DNA of 8,938 nt, from assembly GCA_020433835.1 (NCBI GenBank), contig JAGRBY010000276.1, positions 1 through 8,938 of the forward strand. The letters are read 5' to 3'. Under the pieces are notes generated by a model. The model worked only from the letters and a program-made list of their open reading frames with translations, made no database searches and had not been told where the DNA came from. The position numbers were made by a program, and so were the translations under genes. Positions 1 through 4,673 of the stretch are shown here, piece after piece. The DNA comes from Anaerolineae bacterium (GTDB lineage: Bacteria; Chloroflexota; Anaerolineae; 4572-78; J111). The number at the start of each line of letters is the position of its first letter. Positions within the stretch are counted from its first letter, which is position 1.

Positions 1-628
1 CCTGCTCAAGATGTTTTTGGGCTTGTTCCCAACTATGTTGGCGAGTGTATAGTATACCTAAATGATTTTCAGTATGTGCCCGTCCGTGATCGTTATCAAG
101 CTGCTCAAACAAATTCAAGGCGTAACAGCATAACACCTTTGCGCGATCCCAATACCCGCAATCGATAAAATAGTAGCCCAAATTCGTGCAAGCACGGGCT
201 TCGTTAAAATTGTCCCCAATACGGCGGGCCAGGCGAATGACGCGCCGGTAGGCGTGTACCGATTCCTGGTAGCGGCTCTGCTGAAACAGTAGGCGGGCAT
301 TCAGTGTGGCTAAGGTTACTTCGGCAGCACAATCATGATGGTGGCGGGCGGCTTCGAGGGTGTTACTAATAGCCCAGTGACTTGCCTCCCACCAGCCACG
401 TCGTTCTAGCAAAGGTGAAAAGCCAGTTACAATTTGATAGAGCTGCGGCCAGGCTTCGTCCATAGGCAAGGCCATCTTTACAGCCCGGAGAAGATTGTTA
501 TGCTCCTCCGACGGCAAATGATCCGCATCGGATGTTAAGCGGGTCTGCCAGTAACGCAGGTTGCGCATCGCCCCCGCTCGGAAAAAAGCGGTTCGCTGTT
601 CAATATCATTCAAGGAAACGTGGGCCAT
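1..628 (-). CDS. TPR-repeat protein, partner of the STAND ATPase (partial, runs off left edge)
   Basis: This reading frame stays open from an ATG at 628 to the window edge, giving 209 residues without a stop; the C-terminus is missing. From about residue 103 it shows repeats of roughly 40 residues with the TPR pattern: about 103-142 (ALA-type helices, ending RLARRIGDNFN), 143-182 (ARACTNLGYYF, ending LFEQLDNDHG) and 183 onward (AHTENHLGILY). The first 100 residues are helical, with the Trp-rich stretch GWWEASHW, and may hold degenerate repeats. The start is supported by GAGG about six bases upstream and by a TGA in the same frame four codons before the ATG. The gene overlaps the ATPase gene by 19 bases in another frame, which suggests translational coupling. 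NB-ARC ATPases of the AfsR/MalT type commonly carry C-terminal TPRs in the same chain, so this probably supplies the missing sensor arm. The ligand is unknown. Confidence 0.85.
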   Translation of the reverse strand, partial: MAHVSLNDIEQRTAFFRAGAMRNLRYWQTRLTSDADHLPSEEHNNLLRAVKMALPMDEAWPQLYQIVTGFSPLLERRGWWEASHWAISNTLEAARHHHDCAAEVTLATLNARLLFQQSRYQESVHAYRRVIRLARRIGDNFNEARACTNLGYYFIDCGYWDRAKVLCCYALNLFEQLDNDHGRAHTENHLGILYTRQHSWEQAQKHLEQ

Positions 629-2025
629 TGGATCGCCTCATTGAGCAAAAAGGTTTCGGTCAAACGATGGATGGTATAGCGCCGTATCTCCAAATTCCCC
701 CCTACCTGAACCAGCGAGAGGTTGGCTAACTGCTCCATGGCCTCCGATAAGTCGGCTATATCCAGTTGGCTTAAAGTTAGCAGCTGCTCTAGCGTGGGGT
801 TTTGGGCCAGCGGCATCACCAGCAGGGCTTGACGGCTAACCGGCTTAAGCAGTTGCCAAGTTTGCCAATAGATAAAGCTGTAGAGAGCGTCGGCTCTTTT
901 GCCTCGCACCTGTTTGAGATTGTCGAGCACGATGGATAGGGGCAGTATGGATAACTGTCCAACCACCAATTTTATAGCCAAAGGATTACCGCCCACAATA
1001 TCATAAATTCGCTGTAGTTCGGACTCGGCCGCCTGAGCCAAGAGTGGCAGCCCGCGCGTAGTTGCCTCATGGCGCATAAAGTCCAGGGCATCCCCTGGCG
1101 TAAGCTCGTTCAGCGTGCAGCAGTAAACATCGGGCTGTGACTGTAGACTGTGGCGGCTGGTGAGTAGAAAGATGCTGGGATTGGCCAGGTCACGCAGCAA
1201 GGGCAGCAGAGTTTGGTAATCAGCTACGGTTTCCAAGTTATCAATAACAACCAGATGGGGCGTTTGTTTGAGCTGTTGGCTCAAAAGGGCGTGCTTTTGC
1301 GCTGGGGATTGGGTGAACTTCTGGCCGGGAGCAATCTGATCGAGCAGGTGATCGATTAGCGCTGCTTGGCTGAGGGCCGGAGTTTCTAACTGCGCTCGCT
1401 CAAAGTCCGGTAAAAATTCGTGCTGCTTGGCACTCACCCAGGCCACAGCCGGAAATCGGTCGCTCAACGCCATCTGCCGGATGAGGCTGTTGGCCAACGC
1501 CGTTTTGCCGATGCCGCCCAACCCCTCTATAGACAGCAGCCAGCTTGGTGTTGTAGAGGTCAGTCGGCTGAGCAGTCGTTTCAACGGCTGCTCGATACCA
1601 AACAGGCGGGCCGCCGGCGGCAGACTGAGCCTTTTTTCCAGCTCGGTTTGATAGACGCTTCTTAGTCGAATTTCTTTGTCATGCAGAATGTGTGTCAGCC
1701 GACTCAGAGCCTTTTCCTGGCGGCGATAGGCGGTAGCTTCACCAATGTTGAAGCGTCCGGCCACGGCGTGCATGACCAAGCCGTCCAGAAAACGTTTGCG
1801 CAGCAGATCGGCCCCTTCTGCATGGGTGAGGGCTAACTCATCCAGCGCTTCTAATAAAATTTGGTTTGTCGCCTGGCGTGGATCAGTTTCGTAATGCTGT
1901 TGATAGTGTTGAAAAAGACGGAGATCGCGAAAAGTGCCGGTTGCGCTATCGGCTTCGTGCCAGGCCTTGAGTGCCTGGTGAATAGTATCTCGAAGTGCTT
2001 GAAACGAGAGGTCGGGTTGTGGCAT
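610..2025 (-). CDS. STAND/NB-ARC-type ATPase with N-terminal helix-turn-helix-like region
   Basis: A 471-residue signal-transduction ATPase of the STAND class, which use nucleotide-driven oligomerisation as a switch. The P-loop GLGGIGKT is at residues 168-175. Walker B is HLVVIDNLE at 257-265. An LLTSRHS sensor-like segment follows at 287-293, and GGNPLA at 345-350 matches the GLPLA motif of NB-ARC proteins. The C-terminal 100 residues look like the winged-helix part of the ATPase module. Residues 70-115 (RFNIGEATAYRRQEKAL region) resemble a sigma-region-4-like helix-turn-helix, so DNA binding is plausible but unproven. The chain ends right after the ATPase module, where relatives usually continue into TPRs; those are in the overlapping next gene. 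The start has GAGG eight bases upstream. A -10 box and a palindrome lie ahead. The role could be transcriptional regulation, or a defence-type switch; the sequence does not decide. Confidence 0.88.
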   Translation of the reverse strand: MPQPDLSFQALRDTIHQALKAWHEADSATGTFRDLRLFQHYQQHYETDPRQATNQILLEALDELALTHAEGADLLRKRFLDGLVMHAVAGRFNIGEATAYRRQEKALSRLTHILHDKEIRLRSVYQTELEKRLSLPPAARLFGIEQPLKRLLSRLTSTTPSWLLSIEGLGGIGKTALANSLIRQMALSDRFPAVAWVSAKQHEFLPDFERAQLETPALSQAALIDHLLDQIAPGQKFTQSPAQKHALLSQQLKQTPHLVVIDNLETVADYQTLLPLLRDLANPSIFLLTSRHSLQSQPDVYCCTLNELTPGDALDFMRHEATTRGLPLLAQAAESELQRIYDIVGGNPLAIKLVVGQLSILPLSIVLDNLKQVRGKRADALYSFIYWQTWQLLKPVSRQALLVMPLAQNPTLEQLLTLSQLDIADLSEAMEQLANLSLVQVGGNLEIRRYTIHRLTETFLLNEAIQWPTFP

Positions 2026-2067
2026 GAGAGCGTCCTCAAGAGAGATGGTTATCTTTGCTGTATGTGA

Positions 2068-2096
2068 TTCCCCATTGGGGAAATATTTTTATTATA
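2068..2096 (-). promoter_or_regulatory. Candidate promoter -10 box plus palindromic operator for the STAND operon
   Basis: On the minus strand a perfect TATAAT (plus-strand ATTATA, 2091-2096) is followed after eight bases by the perfect palindrome TTCCCC-ATT-GGGGAA (2068-2082). It sits 43 bases before the ATG at 2025. Transcription would start at about 2084, which puts the palindrome at the start of the transcript, a usual place for a repressor operator or an mRNA hairpin. No good -35 box is visible at 17 bases; the best is TTGGCC at 15. The regulator is unknown. The helix-turn-helix-like ATPase encoded here is one candidate, by inference only. Confidence 0.45.
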
Positions 2097-2210
2097 GATC
2101 GGATTTGGCAAGGCCAATTCTAACCATTCCAGTTAATGGTAGTTCGTGAATGGAGAGAATTGCAGAAGTTTTCTTAGAATAGCACAGCTTAAGCGTATTA
2201 ACAACATAAC

Positions 2211-2232
2211 TGATAGAAAAGTGATAGAAAAG
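2211..2232. repeat. Tandem duplication of an 11-base unit
   Basis: The unit TGATAGAAAAG occurs twice without a gap (2211-2221, 2222-2232). The period of 11 is about one helical turn, so both copies face the same side of the DNA. It lies about 95 bases upstream of the DJ-1-like gene. It could be a binding-site pair or a simple slippage duplication. Confidence 0.6.
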
Positions 2233-2310
2233 TGGAGGGGGGCGGAGGATTTTGAGAAGAAATTGATGGAATACAATAGCGATTCTGATTTATGCTAAGC
2301 CCAAGCCTAT

Positions 2311-2330
2311 AGGAGGGTGGAATATGCATG
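2311..2330 (+). promoter_or_regulatory. Ribosome binding site with two overlapping ATG codons
   Basis: AGGAGGG (2311-2317) precedes ATGCATG. The first ATG (2324) is at the better spacing (6 bases) but opens a frame of only 18 codons before a TGA. The second ATG (2328), 10 bases from the Shine-Dalgarno, opens the full DJ-1-like frame. No other in-frame start fits the expected N-terminal beta strand (WVAVLWG), so 2328 is chosen. Initiation at 2324 would compete with the real start. Confidence 0.55.
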
Positions 2331-2780
2331 AGGGCCTCGTCGCGCGGTTGGGTTGCCGTTTTGTGGGGCGACAATTTTGATGAAAAAGCGACCACCATCT
2401 TTGTAACCGAACTCCGCGCCGCCGGGTTGTGGGTGAAGTTGGTAGGTATTAGCCCGCTGCCGATCAGCGGTGCGCACGGTTTAACGCTTGTACCCGACTT
2501 TACCCTCGATCAGGCCTTGGTCGCCGCTCAAGATGTGATGGGCATCATTATTCCGTATGCTTCGCCGGGCATCAAGCGCCTTAAAAACGATCCGCGTTTG
2601 CAGACGTTGTGTGCGCAGGCGCAAGCAAATGGGGCTAAATTCATCGTCAGTGCTGTCTTCTCGGCTAATTGGGCTGATGTAGGTTTGTTTTCGGTAATGG
2701 GAGAAAATCCTATTTTCTACGCCAACTCCGAATCGCTGGTTGCGTTTGCTCGTGATTTAGTAGAGATGTTATGGCGATAA
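2328..2780 (+). CDS. DJ-1/PfpI-fold protein, apparently without the catalytic cysteine
   Basis: A 150-residue protein that follows the DJ-1/PfpI (class I glutamine amidotransferase-like) layout. It has an opening strand WVAVLWGDNFDE (8-19) with the usual acidic residue, a helix ending in ELRAAG, and then SGAHGLTLVPDFTLDQAL (47-64), very like the family's s.Hgl.v.pD..l motif. After that come a strand GIIIPYASPG (72-81), where the family has PGG, and a C-terminal helix AFARDLVEMLW. The nucleophile elbow, normally A-I-C-x-G, reads VSAVFSANWADVGLF (107-121), with no Cys; the only Cys is at 95. The family runs to about 170-190 residues. Here the block between the elbow and the last helix, which often carries the His, is about 25-30 residues short. 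A binding or regulatory pseudoenzyme is therefore more likely than a protease, glyoxalase or chaperone. It is divergent from the STAND operon, which may or may not mean shared regulation. Confidence 0.8.
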   Translation: MRASSRGWVAVLWGDNFDEKATTIFVTELRAAGLWVKLVGISPLPISGAHGLTLVPDFTLDQALVAAQDVMGIIIPYASPGIKRLKNDPRLQTLCAQAQANGAKFIVSAVFSANWADVGLFSVMGENPIFYANSESLVAFARDLVEMLWR

Positions 2781-2958
2781 TGTACTTTGTTGCGCTAACT
2801 TTTTGTTGATGAGTTTCCCATTTCTCTTTAGATGTTGAGCAATTTGTAGTATTGCGCAGCCGGTTTCTGAGCTGTTGGCATGATATCCGTTTAGTCAGTT
2901 ACCACTTTTTACTCACCAAAAAAAATTTTTTACTTTAATCAATCAAGAGGAGATTATT

Positions 2959-4068
2959 ATGAGCTATGGAGAGAGCAATAAGAAAGACCAAGGACTATCC
3001 CGTCGGGATGCCCTCAAGACTTTAGCTGCAGCCACAGGTGCCACCGCGTTGTCAGCACTCCCGAGTAAATGGGAAACGCCAATTTTAGAAGGCGGCATCT
3101 TGCCCGCTTTCGCAGCAGGGTCGTCCGCTAGTGATAGAGAGATTCCCTTTACCAGTATTGTTGAACTTGATGCGCCGGGAAGTGGCCGAATACCCCCTCA
3201 AGAGAACGGATGGGTTGCTATTGTTGTTAATGATGGTCAGGTGCAGGCCGTTCAACCTACGGAAGCTCCTCGAGCCCAAGCAAACGGTTTTAAAGTCATT
3301 CCACCCATTCAGGTCAATAAACGACAGTTTGGTCTCCCAGAACCCAGTTGGACAAAAGTCTCAACGGTTACATTAGCCTATACCTTTATTTCGCAAACCA
3401 ATATTTTTCCTGTCGATGGTACGAGCCTGAAACTTTATGGTGTGTCTGGTTATGTTGAGTATGAAGCCACGGTCGTATCTACTGTTACACAGCGAACCGT
3501 CATATTTAATTTTGACTTACCTGTTTATAATGGTGTTTTTTATTTCTCAGCCAGATTCGCTGAAACAACCGTTACTCTAACCAATAAGGTTGAGATTGAC
3601 ATACGAGAATACTATTCAGTTGGTATTTACGGCGGACGCTCTATTTACAATGAGCCGTTACCTAATCCACCCGTCTTATTAAGCGGCGTAACGGACGTCA
3701 TTTCCCCTAATACGTGTGACCTTGGCGATGGTGGAGCGCTCGGTAGTCAAATTGGCGTCATCTTAAAGTATAAAGGTGGCACTGTAAAACCGGGGTCGGT
3801 TATCAATAATTTTGTCCTTTTCTTTCCCTCAGGTAGTTTATTTGTGTTCGACACCTCACCTAATCGTACATATATAACGCCACCGGATACTATCTCAACT
3901 GATGATATATGTATGCGTTTTGGTTCAGACCGGATTATTTACTACTCTGTTTGGATTACCGATGCAAATGGATTAAATAGTAATTCTATTGGGAACTACT
4001 TTGAAGCAGGTATTGGACTAAACTCAACCGACAATGGTCAGCCGGTCATTGGACCTGTCAAAGAATAA
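2959..4068 (+). CDS. Tat-exported beta-rich protein of unknown function
   Basis: A 369-residue protein with a clear twin-arginine signal. SRRDALK is at 14-20, a weakly hydrophobic Ala/Leu stretch at 21-35, and an Ala-rich cleavage region LPAFAA at 48-53, so the mature part probably starts near residue 53. The signal carries SKWETPILEGGILPA (36-50), which resembles the KWxxPxxxxxxLPAxA stretch that I recall at the end of Tat leaders in several secreted protein groups. The mature chain is rich in Thr, Val, Asn and aromatic residues with alternating strand-like patterns. The C-terminal 130 residues look Ig-like, with Cys at 254 and about 317 as possible disulfide partners and an ITDANGLNSNS segment. 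No catalytic motif is visible. AAGAGGAG lies six bases before the ATG. The 178 bases upstream contain an A8T6 tract (2918-2931) but no convincing promoter. An exported surface or binding protein is likely; the ligand is unknown. Confidence 0.8.
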   Translation: MSYGESNKKDQGLSRRDALKTLAAATGATALSALPSKWETPILEGGILPAFAAGSSASDREIPFTSIVELDAPGSGRIPPQENGWVAIVVNDGQVQAVQPTEAPRAQANGFKVIPPIQVNKRQFGLPEPSWTKVSTVTLAYTFISQTNIFPVDGTSLKLYGVSGYVEYEATVVSTVTQRTVIFNFDLPVYNGVFYFSARFAETTVTLTNKVEIDIREYYSVGIYGGRSIYNEPLPNPPVLLSGVTDVISPNTCDLGDGGALGSQIGVILKYKGGTVKPGSVINNFVLFFPSGSLFVFDTSPNRTYITPPDTISTDDICMRFGSDRIIYYSVWITDANGLNSNSIGNYFEAGIGLNSTDNGQPVIGPVKE

Positions 4069-4170
4069 TTTCTGTATTTCTCGAAGCAGCCCCGTTCCGC
4101 GCTCAGACGTAATCATTTTAGAGGAGTGCAACAGTCTCGATTAAGACAGCATCGCCAATGAAAATTTATA

Positions 4171-4228
4171 GGAGCAACAAAGCTTGCTTTGTCATTCGCG
4201 TTTGGATCAAAGTAAACTTTGTTGCTCC
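4171..4228. repeat. Long inverted repeat, 21-base arms
   Basis: The left arm 4171-4191 starts GGAGCAACAAAG and the right arm 4208-4228 ends CTTTGTTGCTCC. The outer 12 pairs are perfect, and 19 of 21 positions match over the full arms. The loop is 16 bases (4192-4207). The size and isolation suggest a palindromic repeat unit or a small non-autonomous element, although no target-site duplication is evident. It could fold in either transcript, but there is no good U-tract on either side for an intrinsic terminator. Confidence 0.75.
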
Positions 4229-4260
4229 ATGTCTGTATGTTCAAGGAAGGGGTACAGAAG

Positions 4261-4305
4261 CTCCGCTACAGCAACGAGAATGAAAATTGTTACCCTCTAG
4301 CGGAG
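4261..4305. repeat. Short inverted repeat, 8-base arms
   Basis: CTCCGCTA (4261-4268) pairs perfectly with TAGCGGAG (4298-4305) across a 29-base loop. It is the weakest stem of the cluster and is listed because it abuts two stronger ones. Confidence 0.45.
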
Positions 4306-4312
4306 TGAGTAT

Positions 4313-4357
4313 CCTCAGATGCGAACGGGTTGGGCCAAGCCGCTTCCGCATCTGAGG
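4313..4357. repeat. 45-base imperfect palindrome
   Basis: CCTCAGATGCG (4313-4323) and CGCATCTGAGG (4347-4357) are exact inverted copies. The inside continues the symmetry: AA-CGG-x-TTGG on the left answers CCAA-x-CCG-x-TT on the right. Almost the whole element is therefore self-complementary, about 20 pairs. It directly abuts the dispersed repeat unit at 4358. Confidence 0.7.
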
Positions 4358-4380
4358 CCTGTCCTGAGCGTAGTCGAAGG
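4358..4380. repeat. Dispersed intergenic repeat unit (CCTGTCCTGAGCG...)
   Basis: The unit contains TCCTGAGCGTAGTCGAAGG. From general knowledge, this word recurs in intergenic DNA of many unrelated bacterial genomes. When falsely translated it gives the peptide SFDYAQDR, as it does here in the minus frame. It is partly palindromic (TCCT...AGGA). Its presence marks the stretch as repeat DNA rather than coding sequence. Confidence 0.65.
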
Positions 4381-4406
4381 AATGCTCCGCTCCTCGCTTC
4401 CACAAT

Positions 4407-4448
4407 CCCCCTAATCGAGAAAAATTAAAACCTTTCTCTGTTAGGGGG
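4407..4448. repeat. Inverted repeat with 16-base arms
   Basis: CCCCCTAATCGAGAAA (4407-4422) pairs with 4433-4448 (TTTCTCTGTTAGGGGG) with one mismatch and one T-G wobble, around a 10-base A/T-rich loop. It lies 12 bases beyond the stop of the small minus-strand frame at 4461-4622, so it could stabilise the 3' end of the transporter mRNA. No U-tract follows on either strand. Confidence 0.65.
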
Positions 4449-4460
4449 CGGTTTCTTTCA

Positions 4461-4622
4461 TCATGAGCGACTCCGGTTCGGCGCGGCCAATCCGCCCAGC
4501 GCGCCCGGTACAAATTGAATCAAATAGAGAGGTTCTTTGAGATTGTGCAGGTGGCCTACATCGTAGGTTTCAAATGCCAGCTTGATCCGGCGCTGACCCA
4601 TCGTTTCGACGAAAATTTCCAT
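4461..4622 (-). CDS. Small hypothetical protein, 53 residues, downstream of the ABC exporter
   Basis: The frame starts MEIFVETMGQRRIKLAF and continues ETYDVGHLHNLKEPLYLIQF to a Pro/Gly/Ala-rich tail and a TGA at 4461-4463. The first 40 residues look protein-like: balanced composition, hydrophobic strand patterns and codon choice like the neighbouring genes. I do not recognise a family. It lies 51 bases after the stop of the 620-residue exporter half, on the same strand and with no terminator between, so it may be co-transcribed. Against it, there is no clear Shine-Dalgarno before the ATG at 4622, an in-frame TAA lies just upstream, and the C-terminal end runs towards the repeat cluster. It may be the surviving 5' part of a longer gene cut short by repeat DNA. 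Confidence 0.4.
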   Translation of the reverse strand: MEIFVETMGQRRIKLAFETYDVGHLHNLKEPLYLIQFVPGALGGLAAPNRSRS

Positions 4623-4673
4623 CGAGCGAATTTATTCGATACTTTTTTGTAAAATTGAGTCCGTTGTATATAT

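Larger units (their letters stand above)
2026..2327. other. Divergent intergenic region between the STAND operon and the DJ-1-like gene
   Basis: There is no credible gene in these 302 bases. It holds the presumed minus-strand promoter and palindrome (2068-2096), a tandem 11-base duplication (2211-2232) and a strong ribosome binding site for the rightward gene at 2311-2317. A possible rightward promoter (TTGAGA at 2252, TACAAT at 2272) has only 14 bases between its boxes, so I do not call it. Confidence 0.7.
4069..4460. other. Gene-free mosaic of palindromic repeats
   Basis: I see no credible gene in these 392 bases. An open frame on the minus strand (4241-4513) runs through repeats and is dismissed. 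The region carries inverted repeats at 4171-4228, 4261-4305, 4313-4357 and 4407-4448, plus a dispersed intergenic repeat unit at 4358-4380. It separates the rightward Tat-protein gene from the leftward transporter genes, so it is the convergent 3' ends of both, where palindromic repeats tend to be tolerated. No stem is followed by a clear U-tract. Confidence 0.75.

Noticed and set aside
115..300. 61-codon minus-strand frame
   Set aside because: It lies in another frame inside the TPR gene, whose repeat pattern is clear.
610..650. Programmed frameshift joining the ATPase and TPR frames
   Set aside because: The TPR frame has a TGA four codons before its ATG, and slippage at the CTTTTTG upstream would hit that stop. 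The TPR ATG has its own Shine-Dalgarno.
2918..2931. A8T6 tract before the Tat-protein gene as a terminator or promoter
   Set aside because: It is symmetric but has no GC stem, and no -35/-10 pair is aligned to it. It may only bend the DNA.
4171..4448. CRISPR array or insertion sequence
   Set aside because: The palindromes differ from one another and have no regular spacers, and no transposase frame is present.
4241..4513. Open frame of 90 codons on the minus strand
   Set aside because: It runs through palindromic repeats and contains the false peptide SFDYAQDR made by a known dispersed repeat. It also overlaps the more protein-like frame at 4461-4622.
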